This document shows, one piece after another, positions 42,467 to 50,814 of a stretch of DNA of 64,000 nucleotides (the stretch's first letter is position 1; each line of letters begins with the position of its first letter). Origin of the DNA: DYRB01 sp963845265. Lineage in GTDB: Bacteria > Pseudomonadota > Gammaproteobacteria > Chromatiales > Chromatiaceae. Made by a program: the position numbers and the translations under genes. The notes below the pieces were generated by a model that did no database searches, was not told the origin of the DNA, and was given only the letters and a program-made list of their open reading frames with translations. The stretch covers positions 1 through 64,000 of the forward strand of contig CAWJRN010000007.1 in NCBI GenBank assembly GCA_963845265.1, in the 5' to 3' direction.

Positions 42467-42916
42467 TCACTCGGCGCCCTCTCCCACCTTCGGGGTGGTC
42501 CAGTATCTAAAGGAGGGGGGCCCGGGCGTATTCTCTATCAAGCTGTCGCCGTCGACGGCGATGAACTGCGCGCGTGCTTCGGGGCCGCCGGCCTTGGGGT
42601 CGGGGTTGACATAGGCGACCCCGATCCAGCCCGGGGCAAGGGTCTCCTTGCTCGATGCGTAGGCGCGCACGACGACGGTATCCCCCGGCTCCACCCGGGA
42701 GGGCGAGGAGCGCAGCACCGAGAGTACCTCCATGCGGTAGAGCACCTCGTAGCGCTCCCCCTGCCCTGGGGGCACCTGCGCCTCTAGCACCTTGACCTCA
42801 AGGGCCTCCGCCGCGCCCGACTTGGGTTCCTCCACTGCCTGGGCGTCCCCCCACAGGACCAGGAGTACGCCGAGGGTGGCGACGGCCGCGATCCGAATCG
42901 AATGAACCTTGAACAT
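42467..42916 (-). CDS. Exported protein of unknown function
   Basis: 149 residues starting MFKVHSIRIAAVATLGVLLV, with a signal peptide cleaved near AQAVEEP and a beta-rich mature part (LEVKVLEAQVPPGQGERYEV LYRMEVLSVLRSSPSRVEPG DTVVVRAYASS). GGAG precedes the ATG at 42914-42916. The SRVEPGDTVVVR-Y pattern recalls exported beta-sandwich proteins, but I cannot name a family. Confidence 0.65.
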   Translation of the reverse strand: MFKVHSIRIAAVATLGVLLVLWGDAQAVEEPKSGAAEALEVKVLEAQVPPGQGERYEVLYRMEVLSVLRSSPSRVEPGDTVVVRAYASSKETLAPGWIGVAYVNPDPKAGGPEARAQFIAVDGDSLIENTPGPPSFRYWTTPKVGEGAE

Positions 42917-43331
42917 GGCAATCTCCTCTGCAGTTGACGACACCCACCGCGGACTTGATCGGACCGCAGCGGATCTCTCGCTCCCAGTCTAGTAACTGGG
43001 AGCGAATCTGGGGCGGCCTCAGGCAGCGCAGTGGCTGATGTTGAGGCCCGACAGCGTGGACAGGTGTTTCCCCGCGCGCAACCAGGACTCTACGCGCCTG
43101 ACCGAATGCGCTCTGTGCGGCGCCGTACATTGCTGGGCGGCGTTCAACGCCTGTCCGCCGTCGAGGCGATCCGCCGGCTCGCCGCTGTGGATGGGGATGC
43201 GGCTTTCCGCACGCCGGGGGGTGCCGGATCTGGAGCCGATAGCTGAAGCTAACAGCCGCTGATATTGAGCAGCTCGGGACTATTTGGGGTCGACGAGCGC
43301 CCGCCGCCGTAGGGGCCAAACTTCTGTTTCC

Positions 43332-43592
43332 TCACCAATAGAGCGAAATCCCGACGACGCATTCATTGCCGACCCCGGCGTTTTCGGCCGTGGCACCAGA
43401 CTCCATTACATAGTGCAGGGATACGATGGAAGTCGCAGTAAAGTAGGCGTGCTGCAACTGTACGCCCCGCTCGTAGAGCATTTGTCCGAGCAGTAGCCGC
43501 ACCAGTCCCAAATACGTCTCGAGACGCTCGAATTCTGCCGTGGGCGGCGCGCCCAGAAGATGATTCTGACTCGGGCTGTGAGGTGATGTCAT
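43332..43592 (-). pseudogene. N-terminal fragment of a third Crp/Fnr-family gene
   Basis: SPSQNHLLGAPPTAEFERLE, LVRLLLGQMLYERGVQLQHA YFTATSIVSLHYVMESGATA and GVGNECVVGISLYW match the start of the cyclic-nucleotide-binding domain of the regulator at 13808-14602. It stops before the dimer helix and HTH. Key cNMP-roll residues look eroded. Confidence 0.65.
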
Positions 43593-43619
43593 CTCGGATC
43601 GTCCCAATCGCCCGGGTTG

Positions 43620-44441
43620 TTACTTGGCTGTGAGCTCAATGCCGATGCCACGGTAACCAATGAAGCGCGAGGAGCGGTTGAACATTGGCTCTCCGCTCAC
43701 CTGAAACCGCTGTAGCGAACCGTCGGCATTGACGCGGCTGAAGACGAAATCGAGGAAGGGCTGCCTGGCGGCAATGCTGGCCTGGAGCAATGCCCGCTCG
43801 TGCTCATTCCAGCCTGCCGATTGGGTATCCTCTGCGTCTCCCGAAAAATTGTCGACCCGGATTCCGAGCATTTCGAGAACCGGGCCGGAAACCTTGGTGA
43901 AGTTCATATTCTCGTCCTGCTCCCAGTACCAGTCGCTGGCCAGTTCGGTCAGGCTGCGATAGCGGGCTTCGCTCTCCCGTAGTTCGGCCGTCCGTTCTTC
44001 CACCGTCTGCTCCAGTATCTTGTTATAGCCCTCGAGCCTGCTGTACAACAACCGCACTTCAAGCATATTGCGGATGCGCGTTTTGACCTCAACGAGATCG
44101 AACGGCTTGCTGATGAAATCCCTCGCGCCGGCCTGTAATGCACGCAGTTTGTGGCCCGGTTGAGCGGTGAGCACGAGCACGGGTAGATAGCCGTCGGCCG
44201 CGTTGGTCTTGAGGCATTCCATGACCTGGAATCCGTCCATGACGGGCATCTGGAGGTCCAACAGGATCAGGTCGTAGTGATGCTTTCGATGCAGTGCAGG
44301 GACTTCCTGCGGATTCTTGGTCGACGTGACGTTGGAGTAGCCGGTGTCACTCAGCAGTTGTTCAAGCAGAAGGACATTGGACTCCTGGTCGTCAACGATC
44401 AGGATGCTGGCCTTCTGAATGTCGGATTCGGAGAGGATCAT
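43620..44441 (-). CDS. Response regulator with PAS domain
   Basis: 273 residues. Receiver domain (SILIVDDQESN, phosphorylated Asp in LILLDLQMPVMDG, LTAQ, KPF) residues about 12-130, a coiled linker (YNKILEQTVEERTAELRESE), then a PAS domain that ends the protein at RFIGYRGIGIELTAK. Proteins of this type often continue into GGDEF or kinase domains; here no output remains. Its ATG overlaps the end of the kinase gene (44438-44441), so the two are a pair. Confidence 0.8.
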   Translation of the reverse strand: MILSESDIQKASILIVDDQESNVLLLEQLLSDTGYSNVTSTKNPQEVPALHRKHHYDLILLDLQMPVMDGFQVMECLKTNAADGYLPVLVLTAQPGHKLRALQAGARDFISKPFDLVEVKTRIRNMLEVRLLYSRLEGYNKILEQTVEERTAELRESEARYRSLTELASDWYWEQDENMNFTKVSGPVLEMLGIRVDNFSGDAEDTQSAGWNEHERALLQASIAARQPFLDFVFSRVNADGSLQRFQVSGEPMFNRSSRFIGYRGIGIELTAK

Positions 44442-46705
44442 GCTGGCTCCTGTCTGGCGTCGCGCGCCCGTGTGGCTGTTGGAAACGTCAGAGCCACATC
44501 CAGGGTATCCATAAACTCGGTGACTTTGATCGGTTTGGTGAGGTAGCGGAAGAAGCCTGCCTGCAGGCCCTTCTCGATGTCGCGGGGTACGGCATTGGCG
44601 CTGATGGCAATCACCGGAATGTGCTTGGTCGCGTGGTCTGCAGAGAGAATCCTCAGCGCATCGATCCCGCTCACACCTGGGAGATTGATGTCCATGAGGA
44701 TGACATCAGGCAGGGCGGTGCGTGCCATGGCGATTCCACTCATGCCGTCGCTGGCGCTTAGCAAGCGAATATCCGGCCTACGCTGAATGATATCCTCTAC
44801 GAGCATTAGGTTGGCCGGGTTGTCCTCGACGTAGAGCAGGGTATGTAAAGGTACGGAACCTCGAAGTTCCGCCGATGGGATGGCCAGGCGCTCGTTGGTG
44901 CGGGCCTCAGCGTGCGGCTCCGTCGTCAGATCCAGTTCGACCCAGAATACGCTCCCTTCCCCGACGGTGCTCTCCACGCCGATGAGACCCCCCATCCACT
45001 CCACCAGGCGCTTGCACACGACAAGCCCGATGCCCGTGCCTTGCTTGTCCGTTCCCTCCTGTCCGAGCCGATTGAACGGCTGGAACAGCTGTGCCAGTTG
45101 GGCCGGAGCCAACCCCCCGCCGGTATCCCGAACGCTGATTCGAACAGATCGCGCGTTGGTCAGGACAGTCTCCACGGCCACCGTTCCGCCTGGCTTGTTG
45201 TATTTGATCGCATTGGACAGCAGGTTGATGAGGATCTGCTTCATCCGCGTCCGGTCGGCCTGGACGTAGCAGGATGTTGCGAGAGGGGAAGACAGAGGGG
45301 TAAAGGCCACATGGATGCCGGAGGCGCTCGCTTCGGGCTCGATCATAGCCTCGCATTCGCGCATGACCTCGGGCAGGGATAGCGGCTCCAGAGACATGGA
45401 CAGCTTGCCGGATTCGATCAGGGCGAGATCGAGGATTTCATTGATCAGTTCCAGTAAATACCAGCCGGCCTTCAGAATCTGATCGATGCTGCGCCTCTGC
45501 GAACCGGTGGGCGGTGGTGACCCGGACTCCATCAGTTGGGCGAAGCCGAGGATCGCGCCGAGGGGCGTGCGCAGTTCGTGGCTCATACTGGAGAGGAAAT
45601 CGGATTTCGCGAGGTTGGCGCTTTCCGCGGCGATCTTGGCGCTCTGTAACTCGACGTTCTTATTCTTTAACGCCTGATCGAGCCGAGCACGCTCTGCCTC
45701 GACCCGCATGCGAGCCGTATTGTCCGTACCGATCAGCAGGTATCCGATGATAGTTTCCTGGGCATCGCGTAGCGCGGTGACCGATACGACTGCGGGGAAG
45801 CGGCTGCCGTCCTTGCGGATGTAGGTCTGCTCGTAGATGTCCTCAATACCGCGAGAAGCCTTACACACTAGTGCCTGGAGCCCTGGAGTAATCGGCGTGC
45901 CGAGTTCGGTGGTTAAGGCTGTGGCGCGGTTGATGGCTTCCTGGGGATCGGAGATGTCCGCCGGGGTAACCCTGTCGATCACGTCGGCAGCCGTGTAGCC
46001 CAGCATCCGTTGCGCCCCAACATTGAAGATCTGAATGACGCCCCGCGCGTCGGTGGCGATGCTCGAGAAGTTGGTGCTGTTGAAGATCGCCCGCTGTAGG
46101 GACCCTGCCTTCAGCAGCGCCTCTTCTGAGGCGACTGGATTGAGTCGCGTCACCCGAGCTTGCGCGTCGGTGGCGATGACGGCATCGCCAATGGAGTTAA
46201 GCGTCACGGCGAGTCTTTGCTCGCTTTCGCTCAGGGTCGTGTTTGTCTGTTGCAGTTGGCGATTGAGGACTTCCTGCATGTTGAGCGCACGCGCTGTCTC
46301 GGGATCGATCAAAGTCCCGAGTCGCTCCGGTGCGGGGCGGCGGATTGAACGGGTGAGTGCAATGGCGAACAGCAGCGCGAGTAGCGTTGTCGCAGCAACC
46401 AGGGTGAGGATCAGGCGCAGGCTTGATTGAAGCGCTGTATCCTGGAGCGCGAGAGCGCCGGCTACGATCTGGATGAAGCTGGCGAGTTCCGCTCGAACGG
46501 AGTCCATCCCGCGCTGATCGGCGTCGGCGCCTTGGAAAGATGACAGCAGATCGGCGCCTGTGGTCAGCGCCGCGACGTTCACAGCACGCAACGCGGCGGC
46601 GTCGACGATCTTGGTCAAAGTCCACAAGGTTGCCGCCACTCCTAGCCCAACTAGGAGCGTGGCGGCAATCCCGGCAATGAGTTGCTTGGAATACTTCACG
46701 GTCAT
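44438..46705 (-). CDS. Hybrid histidine kinase (membrane, PAS, HisKA, HATPase, receiver)
   Basis: 755 residues. Two N-terminal membrane helices (about 8-30 and 95-118) flank a short periplasmic region. A PAS motif starts (SEQRLAVTLNSIGDAVIATD) but breaks after RLNPVA and runs straight into a second PAS (LQRAIFNSTNFSSIATDARG), suggesting an internal deletion. Then HisKA with MSHELRTPLGAI (phospho-His), an HATPase domain (NLLSNAIKYN; GTGIGLVVCKRLV) and a receiver (MDINLPGVSG). Pairs with the response regulator gene downstream. Signal unknown. Confidence 0.85.
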   Translation of the reverse strand: MTVKYSKQLIAGIAATLLVGLGVAATLWTLTKIVDAAALRAVNVAALTTGADLLSSFQGADADQRGMDSVRAELASFIQIVAGALALQDTALQSSLRLILTLVAATTLLALLFAIALTRSIRRPAPERLGTLIDPETARALNMQEVLNRQLQQTNTTLSESEQRLAVTLNSIGDAVIATDAQARVTRLNPVASEEALLKAGSLQRAIFNSTNFSSIATDARGVIQIFNVGAQRMLGYTAADVIDRVTPADISDPQEAINRATALTTELGTPITPGLQALVCKASRGIEDIYEQTYIRKDGSRFPAVVSVTALRDAQETIIGYLLIGTDNTARMRVEAERARLDQALKNKNVELQSAKIAAESANLAKSDFLSSMSHELRTPLGAILGFAQLMESGSPPPTGSQRRSIDQILKAGWYLLELINEILDLALIESGKLSMSLEPLSLPEVMRECEAMIEPEASASGIHVAFTPLSSPLATSCYVQADRTRMKQILINLLSNAIKYNKPGGTVAVETVLTNARSVRISVRDTGGGLAPAQLAQLFQPFNRLGQEGTDKQGTGIGLVVCKRLVEWMGGLIGVESTVGEGSVFWVELDLTTEPHAEARTNERLAIPSAELRGSVPLHTLLYVEDNPANLMLVEDIIQRRPDIRLLSASDGMSGIAMARTALPDVILMDINLPGVSGIDALRILSADHATKHIPVIAISANAVPRDIEKGLQAGFFRYLTKPIKVTEFMDTLDVALTFPTATRARDARQEPA

Positions 46706-46852
46706 TGGCCTCGCTGGCTTACCGATCCTGACTCCCGCTGTGCTGATTGCGATGGGCCGCTGCCGTAACAGCCAGGCCTAAAGGTACCTGGAATACCATT
46801 AGGGAGACCGACGTAGGCGCCTGGATTCCAGTGCAACGGGCACAAGGGGGTG

Positions 46853-47011
46853 TCACAGGCGACCAAGCAGCACCAGGACCACCAGTATGAGGACCACCGC
46901 CCCCAATGCGCCGCTGGGTGCATAGCCCCAGTTTCTGCTGTGCGGCCAGGTCGGAATGACGCCGATCAGCATGAGGATCAGGACGACTAGCAGGATGGTT
47001 CCAAGGCTCAT
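46853..47011 (-). CDS. DUF3309 family micro-protein (second copy)
   Basis: 52 residues: MSLGTILLVVLILMLIGVIP, TWPHSRNWGYAPSGALGAVV, LILVVLVLLGRL. Same length and core as the gene at 19080-19238. Start ATG 47009-47011. No dyad of the GTRCG class was found in front of this copy. Confidence 0.8.
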   Translation of the reverse strand: MSLGTILLVVLILMLIGVIPTWPHSRNWGYAPSGALGAVVLILVVLVLLGRL

Positions 47012-47041
47012 GGTGAGATCCTCGAAGTTGGGGTTGGAGGA

Positions 47042-47305
47042 CTATTTCTCTGGTGCTGGCGCTGGCGCTGGCGGTGCGGGCGAGGTCGGGGCGGCGGCGC
47101 CGGCCTTGCCAGCCTCGCCCTTGTCGCCCGTGGTCCCGGTCGCGCCCTGGTTGCCTTGAACGCCGGTTGCGCCCTGTGGTCCCGGGGGTCCGGCGACGGC
47201 GGCAGGCGCTGCGGGCGCGGCGGGGACATTGACCACCGTGGGTCTGTCGCAGGCGGCCAGACTCAGGGTGGCGAGCAACATGGGCATCAGCATTGAACGG
47301 CTCAT
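47042..47305 (-). CDS. Lipoprotein with a collagen-like Gly-X-Y segment
   Basis: 87 residues: signal and lipobox (MLLATLSLAAC), then a Pro/Ala linker and about eleven Gly-X-Y triplets (GPPGPQGATGVQGNQGATGT TGDKGEAGKAG), ending in an Ala/Pro tail. Bacterial collagen-like proteins form triple helices on cell surfaces. Located 30 bp upstream of the DUF3309 gene on the same strand. Confidence 0.7.
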   Translation of the reverse strand: MSRSMLMPMLLATLSLAACDRPTVVNVPAAPAAPAAVAGPPGPQGATGVQGNQGATGTTGDKGEAGKAGAAAPTSPAPPAPAPAPEK

Positions 47306-47659
47306 GGGTAATCCTCTTGGGTTGAGACATCGTGGCGCGGGTAACACTGGGGCGTCCGCGAGCGACCCCGCGCAAAGTGGTGGGGAGACTCCAGACGTGA
47401 ACAGAGTAGAGGCACACCGGGCTCCAGTCGGTGCGCTAGCGAACGCACTCGCGAACCAGGCCAAGGACAATCTGCTTGCATTGATGTCCGATGCAAGACG
47501 GACCTGTGGCGGATGCGCGGTTGTTCGGGTCGGCGGACCATGGGACCATTACGGGTCAGTTCGAGGGGGGCGCCGGTCGCGCCGCCACGGCTCAATCTCA
47601 AGCAAGCGGGCGCAGGCCGATGACAGCAGGGTTAGATAGCACCATCAGCAAATCAGGGC
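47306..47659. other. Divergent intergenic stretch before the PBP1b gene
   Basis: No gene recognised; likely promoters for the collagen-like lipoprotein (minus) and PBP1b (plus). Confidence 0.35.
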
Positions 47660-50053
47660 GTGGCGACCGGACCCGGGGGCTTCGGCGTGGTTGACGGCGT
47701 CGGGCCGCGGGGCCAGGGCGGCGGCATTCTCCGGTCCCTGTTGAGCTGGATCCTGCTCCTGGGATTGGCAGTAGGGCTCGGCGGGGCGCTCTATGGCGTC
47801 CATTTGGACCGGGTAGTGCGGGTCAAGTTCGAGGGTAAACGTTGGGCCTTGCCGGCACGGGTCTACGCTCGACCCATGGAGATTTACGCCGGGCGCGGTC
47901 TGACGGTGGAGGCGCTCAAGGCCGAGCTGGAACGTTTGGATTACCGCGCCGTACAGACCCCATCTAAGCCGGGGACCTACGCCCTGGATGATGGGCGCTT
48001 CCGCATCCACACACGCCCCTTCCGATTCTGGGACGGGGAAGAGCCGGAACGAACCCTGGACGTGATCCTTGCCGATGGGCGGGTCGCATCCCTGCAAGAT
48101 GTCGAAGGTGGCACGGCTCCGATCATCCTGCGCCTGGATGCGGCATTGATCGCCAGCATCTATCCGAGCCGCCAGGAAGATCGGGTGCTGATGCGTCGCG
48201 ATGAGCTACCGGACCTGCTGGTCAAGTCTCTGGTAGCGGTGGAGGACCGGAATTTCTTCGAGCACCTCGGCGTCGATCCAAAGGCCATTGGGCGTGCCAT
48301 GTTTCAGAACATGCGGGCCGGGACCGTGGTGCAGGGCGGCAGTACCCTGACCCAACAGTTGGTCAAGAATTTCTACCTGAGCCAGGAGCGCACCCTGGTC
48401 CGCAAGGCCACGGAGGCCTATATGGCGGTGCTGTTGGACCTGCGCTACCCAAAGGACGATATCCTCGAGGCCTATGCCAACGAGATCTTCCTCGGACAGG
48501 ACGGTAGCCGGGCCATCCATGGCTTCGGCTTGGCCAGCCAGTTCTACTTCGACCGTCCCCTGGACGCCCTGGGTATCCCTCAGACGGCCCTGCTCATCGC
48601 CCTGATCAAGGGGCCCTCCTACTATGACCCCAGGCGTCACCCGGAGCGGGCCCTCGATCGGCGCAATCTGGTCATCGACCTGATGCTTGAAGGCGAGGTC
48701 GTCACGGCACAGCAGGCGGAGGCGGCCAAGGCGGCGCCCTTGGGGCTGCGCGAGGGGGGTGGGCGGCCCATCGGCGCCTACCCGGCGTTCATGCAATTGG
48801 TGCGTCGCCAACTGCAGCGTGATTATGCCGAGGAGGACCTGAACTCCGAGGGCCTGAACGTCTTCACCACCCTCAACCCGGCGATTCAGACCCAGGCCGA
48901 GGACGGTATTCGCGAGCGTCTGCCCAAGCTCGAAAAGGCCAAGCGCATGAAGCCCGGGACCCTGGAGTCCGCCGCCGTGGTGACCTCCGTGGCCGGGGGC
49001 GAGGTGCTCGCCGTGGTGGGAGGGCGCGACGCATCCTATGCCGGGTTCAACCGGGCACTGGACGCGGACCGCTCCATCGGTTCCCTGATCAAACCCATCG
49101 TGTATCTGGCGGCCTTGTCCGAACCCGAGCGCTACAGCCTGACCACGCCCATCTCCGATGGCGCGGTCAGTCTGAGGGTCGGGAACAAGCTCTGGCAGCC
49201 GAAAAACTATGACCACAAGAGCCACGGCAGTGTCCCCCTCTACAAGGCCCTGGCTAGGTCCTACAACCAGGCGACGGTCAACCTTGGGTTGTCCGTGGGG
49301 GTCAAGAAGATCGCGGCCCTGCTCGGTAATCTGGGTGTGACACGCCGGATCCAGGTCGTACCATCGTTGCTGTTGGGTGCGACCTCGCTGTCGCCCCTGG
49401 AGGTCGCCCAGGTCTATCAAACCCTGGCCGCCGGCGGTTTCCGCTCGCCGCTGCGGGCGATCCGCGAGGTCACCGACGCCGACGGGCGCCCGCTCAACCG
49501 ATACCCCTTGGCGGTGGAGCAGGTGGCGCCCATCGATGCGGTCTTCCTGGTGACCTGGGCGATGCATCAGGTGGTCATTCAGGGCACGGCGACGTCGCTG
49601 AAGAAGGTCATGCCGGAGGGGGTGACAGTTGCGGGCAAGACCGGCACCACGGACGAGCTGCGCGACAGTTGGTTCGCAGGTTTCACCGGCGACAAAGTGG
49701 CGGTGGTCTGGGTCGGGCGCGACGACAACAAGCCCTCGACCTTCTCCGGCTCGGCAGGGGCCCTGCCGGTCTGGGGTGATATCATGTCCGGACTGGATAA
49801 CCAGCCCCTGCCGGATGTCCCACCCGAGGGCGTCACCTTGGGTGCGTGCGGCGGCGGCAAAGTGCCTTACATCAGTGCCGGCGGCTCGAACTGCGGGGGT
49901 GGGAAAGGGGGCGGCGGTGATCGGCGTGGGGCCAGCGACGACGACGGCCCAGCGGTCGATGGCGACGCCGAGCCGAGTGCCCCGGAGCCGGCGCCCAAAC
50001 CCGGACCCAAGCCACCCAAGAAGGCACCGAATCCGTTCCTCGAGGGCTTTTGA
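47660..50053 (+). CDS. mrcB: Bifunctional penicillin-binding protein 1B
   Basis: 797 residues, GTG start. One membrane anchor (SLLSWILLLGLAVGLGGALY), a UB2H-like region, a glycosyltransferase domain (VAVEDRNFFEHLGVDPKAIG, the catalytic Glu in EDRNF; GGSTLTQQLVKNFYL) and a transpeptidase domain (active Ser in RSIGSLIKPIVYL, SYN in RSYNQATVN, KTGTT). A Gly/Asp then Pro/Lys-rich tail follows (about 720-797). Builds and cross-links peptidoglycan. Operon-like spacing (6 bp) to the TPR lipoprotein. Confidence 0.95.
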   Translation: MATGPGGFGVVDGVGPRGQGGGILRSLLSWILLLGLAVGLGGALYGVHLDRVVRVKFEGKRWALPARVYARPMEIYAGRGLTVEALKAELERLDYRAVQTPSKPGTYALDDGRFRIHTRPFRFWDGEEPERTLDVILADGRVASLQDVEGGTAPIILRLDAALIASIYPSRQEDRVLMRRDELPDLLVKSLVAVEDRNFFEHLGVDPKAIGRAMFQNMRAGTVVQGGSTLTQQLVKNFYLSQERTLVRKATEAYMAVLLDLRYPKDDILEAYANEIFLGQDGSRAIHGFGLASQFYFDRPLDALGIPQTALLIALIKGPSYYDPRRHPERALDRRNLVIDLMLEGEVVTAQQAEAAKAAPLGLREGGGRPIGAYPAFMQLVRRQLQRDYAEEDLNSEGLNVFTTLNPAIQTQAEDGIRERLPKLEKAKRMKPGTLESAAVVTSVAGGEVLAVVGGRDASYAGFNRALDADRSIGSLIKPIVYLAALSEPERYSLTTPISDGAVSLRVGNKLWQPKNYDHKSHGSVPLYKALARSYNQATVNLGLSVGVKKIAALLGNLGVTRRIQVVPSLLLGATSLSPLEVAQVYQTLAAGGFRSPLRAIREVTDADGRPLNRYPLAVEQVAPIDAVFLVTWAMHQVVIQGTATSLKKVMPEGVTVAGKTGTTDELRDSWFAGFTGDKVAVVWVGRDDNKPSTFSGSAGALPVWGDIMSGLDNQPLPDVPPEGVTLGACGGGKVPYISAGGSNCGGGKGGGGDRRGASDDDGPAVDGDAEPSAPEPAPKPGPKPPKKAPNPFLEGF

Positions 50054-50059
50054 CCCACT

Positions 50060-50806
50060 ATGACCAAGATACTCCTGACCCTGATTGTCGCGGCAACCCT
50101 GGCCGCTTGTGCAACCCCCCAGAGGCAAGGGCCCCCGGCCCCCGTGGTGAGCGCGGCGCAGCCGAAGCCCGCCCCGGTCGTGGCACCACCCCCGCCGGCC
50201 GCACCGGCCCCACGCCCGGTCGAGGTCTACGCCTATCGGCCGCCCAGCGAGGCGGCCCGCATCCCGGATGAGGTGGCGGCAGCGCCGCCGGGAACGGACG
50301 TCGGGGCCCAGGCGCCGAACCCCGATGCCTCCGCGGCCGCCGCCCCGGCGGCAAGCGCTCGGCGCGAGGTTGCACCACCCTCGCTCCCGACCCCCGCCGG
50401 GGTGAAGACAGCGACTCAGCCGGAGTCGACGGGCGCGTCTGTCGCCCCCGAGGTGGCCGCGGCGGCCCAGCCCGCCACGCCGGCAACCCCCGCGGATGCC
50501 TTGCGGGTCCAGGCGGAGGGGCAGCGACAGTCTGGCGACTTCGCCGGTGCCGCGGCGACCCTGGAGCGAGCCCTGAGCTATCAGCCCAGGGATGCAGGGC
50601 TTTGGAATCGCCTGGCCCGGGTGCGCATGGAGCAGGGCCTGAACTCCCAGGCCGCCAATCTTGCGGCCAAGTCCAATTCCCTGGCCGGGGGCGCCGATCA
50701 GGCGGCGCTGCGGCAGGATAATTGGTCCATCATCGCCACCGCCAAGCGCCAGACCGGCGATGCTGCCGGCGCCCAGGAGGCGGAGCTCAAGGCCCGCGGG
50801 GCCTGA
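50060..50806 (+). CDS. TPR-containing lipoprotein
   Basis: 248 residues: lipobox AATLAAC, a long Pro/Ala-rich linker (about 20-140), then TPR-like helices (ALRVQAEGQRQSGDFAGAAA TLERALSYQPRDAGLWNRLA RVRMEQG). The position after mrcB and the lipoprotein nature recall outer-membrane activators of PBPs (LpoB/LpoA-type role), but sequence does not prove this. Confidence 0.75.
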   Translation: MTKILLTLIVAATLAACATPQRQGPPAPVVSAAQPKPAPVVAPPPPAAPAPRPVEVYAYRPPSEAARIPDEVAAAPPGTDVGAQAPNPDASAAAAPAASARREVAPPSLPTPAGVKTATQPESTGASVAPEVAAAAQPATPATPADALRVQAEGQRQSGDFAGAAATLERALSYQPRDAGLWNRLARVRMEQGLNSQAANLAAKSNSLAGGADQAALRQDNWSIIATAKRQTGDAAGAQEAELKARGA

Positions 50807-50814
50807 TCCTCGCG

